Notes under the pieces: model-generated
Database searches by the model: none
Told to the model about the DNA's origin: nothing
What the model saw: the letters and a program-made list of their open reading frames with translations, nothing else
Translations under genes and position numbers: made by a program
In this document: piece after piece, positions 29,649 to 37,810 of the stretch
Numbering within the stretch: position 1 is the stretch's first letter
How the letters are laid out: each line of letters starts with the position of its first letter
Assembly (NCBI GenBank): GCA_964352675.1
Contig: CAYGSN010000017.1
Span: 1-37,941, forward strand
Length of the DNA: 37,941 nt
Direction: 5' to 3'
Source of the DNA: CAYGSN01 sp964352675
GTDB lineage: Bacteria > Pseudomonadota > Alphaproteobacteria > Micavibrionales > Micavibrionaceae

Positions 29649-30560
29649 TTAACTTTTCCAGTCTTTAATAGACTTCAAAGTAAGCTCTAGATCTATTCTA
29701 CGACATATTTCGTTAAAAATCACTTTAATAGCATCTTTCTCTTCAAGATCACCCACATAACCAATACATTTTCCGTACGTAACAATTGAAATAACATACT
29801 TCACTTTATAGTTAGGAGTTTCTGTAAACGATGGATGACAATAAACACTCCCTTTCCCATTCCCCTTTCTCTTATCTCTTTCTGAGAGAAAATAAGAGCC
29901 ATTCTTATATGCCCTTTGCTTGTCATGAAAAAACACAGGCTCTCCAGTATTAAGGCATTTCTTCGCAGCGGAATCAGCTTCCAAAATCTCTTTTGCTTTA
30001 GTGTGCTGCCAGTCATTATGTGTTGTAAATTTATAATACGCTTTTGGCTTTTCTTGTGTCTCATCAATCTGCATGATGGTTATACAAATTTGGTCTTCTT
30101 GCAGACTAAATCTTTCTTGTAATAATTTGCTAAACTCTGCCAACAGAATATTAATTTGATCACTGGGGTGAGTTATTTTTTTAAAAACATTGTCACGTGA
30201 ATTAATCCTACTGGCCGCACTTTTAAATCTTTCTAATTTTGCTCTAACCAGTTTTGAAGCAAGAGCAATCAAATCATCCCTAAAACCAGCGCGACTTTTA
30301 GAGTGCATCTCATCAACCCAATCACCTATGCCAGTTAAAGCAACCGTTAAAAATGAAAAAGCTGCAAGAACAAAAAACAACTGTCTGGAAATTTCAGAAT
30401 GACTTAAAAATACGCCCCACTCATTTCTGAATATCTCAAACAAAAGAAAATATATTGTTGCGGTACTCAAAAAAATAGATGACACAGCCTTATGTCGTAT
30501 AAAGCGGCACACTATATTCCCGTAAAAAATAAATTTAAAACAACGCTTGATATACCGCAT
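29649..30560 (-). CDS. Two-TM membrane protein with cytoplasmic GAF-like domain
   Basis: A 303-residue protein without a familiar name. The N-terminus is basic, then two hydrophobic segments at about 25-44 (VSSIFLSTATIYFLLFEIF) and 59-79 (FFVLAAFSFLTVALTGIGDW), a charged helical linker (about 85-145), and a C-terminal alpha/beta domain with GAF-like features: ICITIMQIDETQEK, AAKKCLNTGEPVFFHDKQRA, GSVYCHPSF, VKYVISIVTYGKCIGYV and a final helix. Both ends should be cytoplasmic. It begins 5 bases after the Res stop, so it is coupled to the restriction genes. A membrane effector or sensor is a reasonable guess. Confidence 0.75.
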   Translation of the reverse strand: MRYIKRCFKFIFYGNIVCRFIRHKAVSSIFLSTATIYFLLFEIFRNEWGVFLSHSEISRQLFFVLAAFSFLTVALTGIGDWVDEMHSKSRAGFRDDLIALASKLVRAKLERFKSAASRINSRDNVFKKITHPSDQINILLAEFSKLLQERFSLQEDQICITIMQIDETQEKPKAYYKFTTHNDWQHTKAKEILEADSAAKKCLNTGEPVFFHDKQRAYKNGSYFLSERDKRKGNGKGSVYCHPSFTETPNYKVKYVISIVTYGKCIGYVGDLEEKDAIKVIFNEICRRIDLELTLKSIKDWKS

Positions 30561-30565
30561 AGAGA

Positions 30566-33154
30566 TTAGACTTTCCGTTCAATCAGTTCTTCTTTCCATT
30601 CGTTCTCATATATCAAAGCGAAGGATATTTCTTTTTCGTCTGCAAGTAATTTAAATTCACCTACGGATATAGCTTTATTGGCATATTCAGATAGATATTC
30701 AAAGACCTTGGCCTTGTAAGCACTATCTGGGTTTTCAAGGTGATTGCCTTTGGTTTCTAGAAACATGTACTTCTCAACCTGATTGAGGACAAGAAAGTCC
30801 GGATATATCTTGTCCTTCTTCCAACCTTGAACACAATACTCTGTCCCCTTAGTTCCAAGTCTATGCCACCACTTTACGGCTTCGCTTTCATTGATATAAG
30901 CGGCCACATTCATTTCTAGCCCGTTATAATTACTCTTGTATTGGGGCTGAAATAGATTTTTATCCCATCCTATGGCGGGGTCTTCGTGTAATCCCTTGTA
31001 AACATTTCGTTCATCGCCCATCGGCCAATTCAGGTCAGAAAAAGGCGTGGCCAGTAATTTCAGAAGAATTTTGCTATTTGTAAGCTTTTTAACGAAAAGA
31101 GCTTCTGATTTTTCCAAGAGCCATTCAAAGGCATCATCTTTAATCTGCCTGATCATGTCATGTCCGGCGGCAGCTATAGCTTCTTCCGTTACTCCATCTT
31201 TCTTTAATCGTTCCACAACATCTTCAATAACGCGCCTTGCTTCAAAGGCGTTGGGGATTTTATCTGTAAGCTGGCTAGTCAAAAGTGAGTAATTGAGCTG
31301 GGCTTCACTTTGAATTTCAACTGTATCGCCAAAAGAGTAATCAAATGCGCTTTGTCCTGCCAAATTTGTGACGTAATCAACCTTGGCCTCTTTTACATTG
31401 ATCTTCGTATTATCGGCTAAAACAGGAATTTTTGAACATTTGTAGATTGCCCAATCTATATCGCCCAGAATATCTCTGTAATAATCAAAGGCTTTGACCT
31501 GTCCGTCTGGCATGACGGCTGTAAGGGTAGGTAAGAAAATTTCGTTCTGATGGTCATCATGGCGTTTAAGAGTGGCCTTTACTCTTTCGGCTTCGCCATT
31601 ACCATCCATGCTTTGAATTTCATTGGCTACATCGCCCATGCCCTCGCGTTCAAGCCCCTCTTTGATTTTTGAAATAGCATCGCCCACATTGGATTTACTG
31701 CAATAAATATAGGATTCATTGAGTGATGTTATCGGGGTAACTTTGGCATAAGGTTGGCGCAAAACGCGTCCTGTATATTGAGTTAAAGCGGTTTGGCTGT
31801 GTTTCTGCGTGAGAATAGCCAACACATAGGCAAAAGGACAATCCCAGCCCTCACGCAGCGCGTCTTTAGTAATGATATATTTAACGCGGCATGTTTTGTC
31901 TAAAAGGTCTTCATCTTTAATTTCATCATTTTCAGACAACTTAATCTTAATTTGGTCATCCTGCACTTGGCATTTATCAATCAGGTATTTTTTAATCTCT
32001 TCCACCTGATCATAATCCTCACTCTGCTTTTTAGGCTCAGCAATGATCACCATCATAGGACGGATATATGTCCCCTCATCGCCCTGCAATTTAGCAGCAT
32101 CATTGGCAAGACTTTCCAGCTTGGCATGGGCGGTATTAAGCGTAGTTTTCCATTCTTCCTTGTCGGATGCATGAACATTAATCGGCAGTTTGATCATTTG
32201 TTCGGATTTAAGGCTTTGCCCACCCACATCTACTAATTTGTTACTTCCATCACGCGGCGTTGCTGAAAACTCCAAAATGAATTTGGGATTAAACTGATTG
32301 ATATTATCAATGGCTTTTGCGGATTTAGCCTTGTGTTCTTCGTCAATAATCACGATAGGGCGGCACAGACGAAAAACATTGCCCAAAGATTGCTTGATTG
32401 TAATGCCCTGAATCACATCGCGTTCCAGCATGTCCTCTTCTACTAAATTCGGCACGAGATTGAGCAAGCCGTTATTAGCCTCATAATCATCAACCTCTGG
32501 AAAAAATGAAGCGTACTTGCCTGAATCACTATAAATCTTCCGCGCATCCTTGCTGTTTTTGGCCACATTGAAGGATTGCAGCATCAAAACCATGACGCAC
32601 AGATTGTTTTCAACGTTCGCTTTATCCAGTCCATCACTACGTTCCAGAATCTTGGTGCGTCCACCAGATTCAAAATCCAGTTGCTTGCGATAGGGGTGTT
32701 CTTTGTTCAAAAGAGCTTTCAGGGTTTGATTGTAAATTGTCGTGCTGGGTACGATCCAAAGCACAAGCCCCCGCGAAGATTTAAAATAATCACGGCTTAC
32801 GCGCCCCAAGGCACAGGCGGCGAGCAAGGTTTTTCCGCCGCCCGTTGGCACTTTTAAACAAATATTGGGGATTCTACGCCCTATACCATCAATACGATCT
32901 TGCCAGACATTGGGAATAACTTTGCCTTTTTTATCATGGTAAATCGGGATATGGACTTTGCTTTTGAGCTTTTCCCAAGCATCCGCGCAATATGGCGATT
33001 GTTCGGGATGAATTACATCGGTAGAGCCTTTAGATAGCTTAAACTCATAAAACTCTTCTGCTTCTTTGTAACACCCTTCCAGCGTGTTCAAATACTTATC
33101 CAGCGTATCCAAAACATCTTGCTGGTAATCTTTAAGCGGCAAGGAATTGAGCAT
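30566..33154 (-). CDS. Type III restriction enzyme, Res subunit
   Basis: The ATP-dependent translocase and nuclease of a type III restriction-modification system, working in complex with Mod. The 862-residue product has Walker A VPTGGGKTLLAACAL (GGGKT at 105-109), the DEEH box at 271-274 (IVIIDEEHKAKS), SF2 motif III LEFSATPRDG, motif VI region TQYTGRVLRQPYA, and a C-terminal PD-(D/E)xK nuclease (KIYPDFLVLNQVEKYMFLET, followed by KG). All key residues are present, so it looks active. It starts 3 bases after the mod stop. Confidence 0.93.
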   Translation of the reverse strand: MLNSLPLKDYQQDVLDTLDKYLNTLEGCYKEAEEFYEFKLSKGSTDVIHPEQSPYCADAWEKLKSKVHIPIYHDKKGKVIPNVWQDRIDGIGRRIPNICLKVPTGGGKTLLAACALGRVSRDYFKSSRGLVLWIVPSTTIYNQTLKALLNKEHPYRKQLDFESGGRTKILERSDGLDKANVENNLCVMVLMLQSFNVAKNSKDARKIYSDSGKYASFFPEVDDYEANNGLLNLVPNLVEEDMLERDVIQGITIKQSLGNVFRLCRPIVIIDEEHKAKSAKAIDNINQFNPKFILEFSATPRDGSNKLVDVGGQSLKSEQMIKLPINVHASDKEEWKTTLNTAHAKLESLANDAAKLQGDEGTYIRPMMVIIAEPKKQSEDYDQVEEIKKYLIDKCQVQDDQIKIKLSENDEIKDEDLLDKTCRVKYIITKDALREGWDCPFAYVLAILTQKHSQTALTQYTGRVLRQPYAKVTPITSLNESYIYCSKSNVGDAISKIKEGLEREGMGDVANEIQSMDGNGEAERVKATLKRHDDHQNEIFLPTLTAVMPDGQVKAFDYYRDILGDIDWAIYKCSKIPVLADNTKINVKEAKVDYVTNLAGQSAFDYSFGDTVEIQSEAQLNYSLLTSQLTDKIPNAFEARRVIEDVVERLKKDGVTEEAIAAAGHDMIRQIKDDAFEWLLEKSEALFVKKLTNSKILLKLLATPFSDLNWPMGDERNVYKGLHEDPAIGWDKNLFQPQYKSNYNGLEMNVAAYINESEAVKWWHRLGTKGTEYCVQGWKKDKIYPDFLVLNQVEKYMFLETKGNHLENPDSAYKAKVFEYLSEYANKAISVGEFKLLADEKEISFALIYENEWKEELIERKV

Positions 33155-33156
33155 TA

Positions 33157-34794
33157 TTAATTCCCCGCGATTTTATGAATGGCATAAGGGATTTGGCAGA
33201 ATGTGACTTTATTGGCCGTTAATTCCGACTGGCCCATATATTTCGCCGTGGCAAAAACGATTTTCTGTTTGTTGCTTTTTTTCTCGGCGATAATATCCAG
33301 CTTTTCCTGATTAAGAGCGGATTCATTACTTCGCAGGTAAGCCAGATCATCCTTGTAAACCAGATAAACTTCAAATAGGTCGGTTTCGCCAATCAGGAAA
33401 TTTTTGGCCGTCTTTACTTCCTTATCTAAAGACTCGCCCGTAGCCGTGTAGTAAACGTAATGGGCCAAGGCATTGTAATTTGGAAGGCTCTCGCCCGTAA
33501 GGATTTTATCAATATCAAAAGCTTCTCCTAATTCACAAAATGTGAATGATCCACCAACTCCCTTTTTCAAAGCTTCATCCTTAGCATCCGGCACACCTGT
33601 AATTACACGCCGCACCCGTTCGGCAGTAACGTCATTGGCGTAATCTTCCATCTCCACTAAAATGAATTTACGATTACCGCCGTCTTCTTTATTTGCAGAC
33701 AGGACCGCATGTGCCGTAGTTCCAGAACCTGCAAATGAGTCTAAAACTATATCGTTTTCGTCAGTAATTTGCTTGATTAGGCTTTTAATAAGAATGTGCG
33801 GCTTTGGAAACGGGAAAATATTTTCACCGAATATTTCTCTTAACTCCTTTGTACCGTGAAGAGTGTATCCTACTTCTTTAGAGTCAAGGACTGATGAAAA
33901 ACCGGTAGTTTTTTTAGAAAGTTCTTCAAGAAATTTTTTCTCTCTTGGGCGACCATCGGGCTTTTTAGGAAAAATTATCCGATTGTCATCTATTTTTTTC
34001 TTCATTGTATCTTTTGAATAACGCCAACCTGTATTTTCTGGACAGGGGTAGGATAGGCCAGTTGTTGGATCTGTTATTTTATAATGAAGATTGGGACGCT
34101 GTTCTTTCGTTGCTAAGCCAAGGATAGTGTTGCTCATCCATGGGCCGCGTGGATCGTCATCACGATTTGAATATTTGGTAATGTCAGATTCCTTGCCAAG
34201 GAACAATGCAGACTTTGACTTCCCATAGGCCACAACATATTCATGATCATTAGACACGCCATTTAAGGGACGACTATCAACAATCTGCCTACTCTTCCAT
34301 ATTATGCTAGAAACATAATGGTCTTCTGAAAAAACCTCATCCATGAGGCTTTTTAACCTTGCATGTTCAATATCATTTATGCTGATTAAAATAACACCGT
34401 CATCGGACAACAACTCCCAGAGCAATTGTAATCTTGGCCACATCATACATAACCATTTATCATGTCGCTCTAAGTCTTCATAATCTACTGGATTTGCACT
34501 GTCTTTGAGCCATTCCTGCATAAGGGGACTGTTTACTTTGTCGTTATAGCACCAGCCTTCATTTCCTGTATTGTAGGGTGGGTCAATATAGATGCATTTC
34601 ACCTTGCCCGCATATTTTGGCAAAAGTGCTTTCAGAGCATGTAGATTGTCGCCATGAATAATTAGATTGTCATCCATTGAGGGTTTGCCATCTTTAGGCA
34701 GAGATTTGTCCGGCGCTATATTGAGCTGGCGAAACGGCACGCTTAAATGATGCGCGTAAACATATTGCTTTCCCTTAAAATCCAGTGACGGCAT
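33157..34794 (-). CDS. Type III DNA adenine methyltransferase, Mod subunit
   Basis: Recognises the target and methylates adenine N6 on one strand, protecting host DNA and guiding Res. The 545-residue product is of the beta class: catalytic DPPYNTG at 71-77 (KCIYIDPPYNTGNEG) precedes the SAM motif FAGSGTTAHAVL at about 354, with a target-recognition region between them. The C-terminal part (from about 400) is less conserved. The ATG touches the stop of the upstream nuclease gene (AGAGGAAG as Shine-Dalgarno). No simple-sequence repeats that would indicate phase variation are visible. Confidence 0.93.
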   Translation of the reverse strand: MPSLDFKGKQYVYAHHLSVPFRQLNIAPDKSLPKDGKPSMDDNLIIHGDNLHALKALLPKYAGKVKCIYIDPPYNTGNEGWCYNDKVNSPLMQEWLKDSANPVDYEDLERHDKWLCMMWPRLQLLWELLSDDGVILISINDIEHARLKSLMDEVFSEDHYVSSIIWKSRQIVDSRPLNGVSNDHEYVVAYGKSKSALFLGKESDITKYSNRDDDPRGPWMSNTILGLATKEQRPNLHYKITDPTTGLSYPCPENTGWRYSKDTMKKKIDDNRIIFPKKPDGRPREKKFLEELSKKTTGFSSVLDSKEVGYTLHGTKELREIFGENIFPFPKPHILIKSLIKQITDENDIVLDSFAGSGTTAHAVLSANKEDGGNRKFILVEMEDYANDVTAERVRRVITGVPDAKDEALKKGVGGSFTFCELGEAFDIDKILTGESLPNYNALAHYVYYTATGESLDKEVKTAKNFLIGETDLFEVYLVYKDDLAYLRSNESALNQEKLDIIAEKKSNKQKIVFATAKYMGQSELTANKVTFCQIPYAIHKIAGN

Positions 34795-35802
34795 TTAATC
34801 TTCCTCTACTAAAACCCATGTTTTTTGAAGCGGCAATTCTGCCTGAATGTCTTTTGGTAAATCTTCGTAAGTATCCTGAATTTCTTCTACTAATTTTTGA
34901 TCATTCCAAAGACGAATTTGAAAAAAGTTTCTTCTGGCTTCTTCAATGACGGTGGATTTAAAACCACCCCAAGACACAAGTATTCCATATTCAGCTTTAA
35001 ATTTGGGCATCACGCCTTGTAGCTGGTCTAAAACCTCACGGCCTAGTGGTGAATCACCAGACTTTACCTGAACACATAACCTTGGCTGATCAAATCCCAT
35101 TGCACCTTTTCCAGCCAGAATATCCACGCCGCCATCAGCACCTTCACGGCAAAGGTTAGTTTCGTACCCTTTTGCCTTTAAAATGGCTTCCACCAGCTCT
35201 TCCATTTTGCGCCCTTTAAACTTACGGCCAATATAATCACTAATTTGCTGGGAAGCGGTATCAAGGATATTAATCGCGGGTTCAGTAGCCTCATCCTCCT
35301 GTGAAGGCACATGATCTTTAATTTCAGGCTGGGATATAATTTTCCTGACCCTTTTTTCTGCATCATTTCTATGTACAGAAAAGACAGTCATGGCCCCGCC
35401 AAATGAATATTTTAAATCTTCATCAAAGCGTGATCGCAGCACAGGATCGCCAAGCCACTTTACGCGCCTGCAATGTTTGGCATCTTCAGGATTATCAGAT
35501 TTGTATTCATAGCCCCCAATAACCTCGCCGAAAGCGATTGCAGGACGGTTTTTTAATGGAAGAGCAATTATATCCCCTTCTTTTATGACACTATAGAAAG
35601 TCCAGATTTGGCCTGCATGGTTCATAATACGACCGGGCTTGTTATCTGGGTACGCTTCTTCTAAATGCTCTTTTATTTCCTCTTTGGTTTTAAACTTTGA
35701 TAGATCGGAAACATCGTTCCACCCGATAAAGCAATAACCCTTTTCAAGAGCCAGCTCTTCTCTTTCACCATAACGCCCTGCGCGAACAACCCAAATAGTC
35801 AT
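34795..35802 (-). CDS. Mrr-type restriction endonuclease with EVE/PUA-like N-terminal domain (COG4127-like)
   Basis: A 335-residue nuclease. The N-terminal 150 residues (MTIWVVRAGRYGEREELALE, GYCFIGWNDVSDL, FYSVIKEGDIIALPLKNRPA, AFGEVIGGYEY) look like an EVE/PUA-type reader of modified bases. The C-terminal Mrr catalytic domain has GADGGVDILAGKG (Asp about 227) and CVQVKSGDSPLG (Gln 245, Lys 247), the D-QxK core. Such proteins act as modification-dependent (type IV) enzymes, though substrate here is unproven. First gene of the cassette behind its own promoter, adjoining mod without a gap. Confidence 0.87.
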   Translation of the reverse strand: MTIWVVRAGRYGEREELALEKGYCFIGWNDVSDLSKFKTKEEIKEHLEEAYPDNKPGRIMNHAGQIWTFYSVIKEGDIIALPLKNRPAIAFGEVIGGYEYKSDNPEDAKHCRRVKWLGDPVLRSRFDEDLKYSFGGAMTVFSVHRNDAEKRVRKIISQPEIKDHVPSQEDEATEPAINILDTASQQISDYIGRKFKGRKMEELVEAILKAKGYETNLCREGADGGVDILAGKGAMGFDQPRLCVQVKSGDSPLGREVLDQLQGVMPKFKAEYGILVSWGGFKSTVIEEARRNFFQIRLWNDQKLVEEIQDTYEDLPKDIQAELPLQKTWVLVEED

Positions 35803-35828
35803 AAAATTTCCTTTGATTGGTAGAGTTA

Positions 35829-35856
35829 ATCATAAACAAGAGCGTATAAAACTCAA
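35829..35856 (-). promoter_or_regulatory. Promoter of the restriction cassette
   Basis: On - : TTGAGT (35851-35856), 16-base spacer, TATGAT (35829-35834). Transcription would start near 35822, about 20 bases before ATG 35802, with AAAGGA between. It sits in the 66-base gap after the integrase stop, so the cassette can be expressed independently of the mobility genes. Confidence 0.65.
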
Positions 35857-35868
35857 TAGATCAAACCC

Positions 35869-36960
35869 TTATTTCCCTGTGCGGCGGGCAACTTCTGCCA
35901 AAATCGTTTCTGTGGGGATGTTTTGAAGGTCAGTATTGGCCAGTCCGATATTGGAAACGGCCTCTAATTGCTCATCTTCCGTCAATTTGGCATAGGAATT
36001 ATAAGTGGTCATCGCATGTTCATGACCTAGATTCTGACTTAAAGCCTTATATTCATACTGGGTAAGGTTTTTCAGGCCCCATTTGCAGATCGTTTTCCTG
36101 AAAAGATGCGGATTATAATAGGGCAGGCCAACGGCCTTAAAAGCGGCTTTGAAAATTTCCCGCACAGGCCCCGCATTGGCCCAATGCTCTCTGGATAGGC
36201 CCTGCGCCTCAAAACACATGGTTTCTGCGCTGGATTGCACAAGTGTCTTAGGAAATAGAGGATCGTTCGGCTTTAGCTCCAAAACCTCATCGGCGTATTT
36301 AAGCCATTCCAAAACAATTTCCTCTGCCAAAGGCATGGCTTGCGCTACAAAGCGGGTAACAATGCCCTTGCGTCCCTTCGTGCGTACTAACTTGGGGTCT
36401 TGCCAGACCGTCCTTTCTTCGGCGTTCACATGCTTACGTTTCAGGCTTACCAGCGCGTCATCCCGCACACAGGTAATAATCATAAAGGCGAATATGGCGC
36501 GATCCCTCTTTTCAATGTCTGTGCCTTGCGGCATGGCTTTAAGGGCCTTTTCCAACTCTTCCAGCGTAGGCGGTGCTTTCTCTCTGGAAGCCCTTGCCGC
36601 ACGATTGGCGTTGTCAGACAGGCGCAAATATTGAACAGCCCGCCCATCAATTTTCTTGATATATTGCGGGTGTATTGCCAGCCATTCAAAAAACTCTCTG
36701 ACATTGTTCAATGTAGAGCGAACAGTGGATAGGCTTAAAAGCTCACCATCTTTATTCTTCTGTTTTTCCATCCATGCTTTGAAGGCTTTGGCCTGCTCTG
36801 AATCAAAGGTCTTAAAGTCCGCATGACCAGTAAAATCTTCAAACACATTCAGGTTATTCCACACTTGCCGGACTGTTTTAGGATCACGGCATTTTCCATG
36901 CAATAGGGCCTCTTCATATTGCTTTTTTAGCACCTCGTTTACGGGGTTATATTCAGGCAT
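35869..36960 (-). CDS. Tyrosine recombinase / integrase
   Basis: Site-specific recombinase expected to move the island. The 363-residue product has an N-terminal SAM-like core-binding domain (TVRQVWNNLNVFEDFTGHAD, STVRSTLNNVREFFEWLAIH) and a C-terminal catalytic domain with Arg in ITCVRDDALVSLKRKH, Lys in LVRTKGRKG, HxxR in NPHLFRKTICKWG, and LGHEHAMTTYNSYAK with the nucleophile Tyr. I start at ATG 36960, which has GGGAGAG 6 bases ahead; an ATG at 36987 lacks one. The 5' end overlaps the previous gene by 22 bases, coupling them. Confidence 0.92.
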   Translation of the reverse strand: MPEYNPVNEVLKKQYEEALLHGKCRDPKTVRQVWNNLNVFEDFTGHADFKTFDSEQAKAFKAWMEKQKNKDGELLSLSTVRSTLNNVREFFEWLAIHPQYIKKIDGRAVQYLRLSDNANRAARASREKAPPTLEELEKALKAMPQGTDIEKRDRAIFAFMIITCVRDDALVSLKRKHVNAEERTVWQDPKLVRTKGRKGIVTRFVAQAMPLAEEIVLEWLKYADEVLELKPNDPLFPKTLVQSSAETMCFEAQGLSREHWANAGPVREIFKAAFKAVGLPYYNPHLFRKTICKWGLKNLTQYEYKALSQNLGHEHAMTTYNSYAKLTEDEQLEAVSNIGLANTDLQNIPTETILAEVARRTGK

Positions 36961-37445
36961 AATTGCTCTCCCATTCCAGTTTGACATTTACGCTGCGCTT
37001 CAGACTCTCCACTATGTGGTTTTGTGGATGCGTGTTTGTCTGGATAAAAAGGATGGCTTTTTGACCATTTTTTGCCACTCACAACCGTGTTTATACGCGT
37101 GTTACAAACAGAGCATCGCCCGTAAACACGCACTGTTTTATTGGCAAGTTTTTTTGGTTTGAGGCTCTCCGGTTTTGGGATTTTTGGCGTTCTGCATTTG
37201 CAGCAAAACATTTCCCCCTCTTTACAGGGTTTTTTGTTTTTGGCGTTGCGCCGCTCAAGAAACTTGGCCAGCTCGCTACCGTGGACAAAATACTTCCTAG
37301 AGGCTTCATTGCGCTTTAAGCCCTCATTCCTGATCCAGCGAAAGACCGTATCGGGGGTAATGCCGTATAACTCGGCAATTTCATCCACGGCATAGGTATA
37401 ATCCCGCCTGATCGGTTTCAGGGAATATTTTTGCTTCTGGGCCAC
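36939..37445 (-). CDS. HTH and zinc-ribbon protein of the island's mobility module
   Basis: A 168-residue protein beginning at a GTG with AGGGAG 8 bases ahead. The N-terminal part is an excisionase/MerR-like HTH (AVDEIAELYGITPDTVFRWI, then SRKYFVHGSELAKFLERRNA). A CysxxCys-type ribbon follows: Cys 81/82 and 84 (MFCCKCRTPKI) with Cys 111 and 114 (YGRCSVCNTRI). It is placed between alpA and the integrase with 3-base and overlapping junctions, so it probably controls or assists integration and excision. Confidence 0.82.
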   Translation of the reverse strand: MAQKQKYSLKPIRRDYTYAVDEIAELYGITPDTVFRWIRNEGLKRNEASRKYFVHGSELAKFLERRNAKNKKPCKEGEMFCCKCRTPKIPKPESLKPKKLANKTVRVYGRCSVCNTRINTVVSGKKWSKSHPFYPDKHASTKPHSGESEAQRKCQTGMGEQLCLNITP

Positions 37446-37448
37446 GTA

Positions 37449-37643
37449 TTAGGCTCCCTGCGAAGCAATCAGCTCTCTAATATCATTAACGCGCCACGCA
37501 GAGATTTTCGGGCCAAGCTTGACGGGTTGAGGGAAGCGTCCTTCTTTAACGCCTGCCCACCATGTGGATTTTGAAACAGGAAAGACTTTTAAAACTTCGG
37601 GCAGTCTTACAAAGCCGGTTTCGGGGAGTATTTGATTGTTCAT
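37449..37643 (-). CDS. AlpA-like excisionase/regulator
   Basis: A 64-residue AlpA-type HTH protein (GFVRLPEVLKVFPVSKSTWW, GRFPQPVKLGPKISAWRVND, IRELIA). E. coli AlpA controls the integrase of a cryptic prophage; by analogy this regulates or takes part in excision. GAAGG lies 7 bases before the ATG. It leads the alpA - HTH/zinc - integrase run. A perfect palindrome lies about 95-110 bases upstream. Confidence 0.9.
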   Translation of the reverse strand: MNNQILPETGFVRLPEVLKVFPVSKSTWWAGVKEGRFPQPVKLGPKISAWRVNDIRELIASQGA

Positions 37644-37737
37644 TTTGAATTACCTTCGTTTGATTAAACACAAGGCAATCCAACCATGTTTGATATGGGC
37701 TTCGGAACGTTGAAAGGGTTTCTCAAAGAGGCAAAAG

Positions 37738-37752
37738 AAGGGTGACACCCTT
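37738..37752. promoter_or_regulatory. Perfect 15-bp palindrome upstream of alpA
   Basis: AAGGGTGACACCCTT, seven pairs around one base. It lies in the 167-base gene-free gap upstream of alpA (37644-37810) next to TATAAT (37752-37757, + sense). Too tight for a hairpin, so more like a protein-binding site. No other feature is seen in this gap. Confidence 0.5.
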
Positions 37753-37810
37753 ATAATTTTCTTATTTTTTACAGCGCCTTAATGGGTGGCACTCTTTGCA
37801 GGATATTGAG

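Noticed and set aside
33157..34794. Phase-variable mod gene.
   Set aside because: No tandem simple repeats are present in the reading frame or its upstream region.
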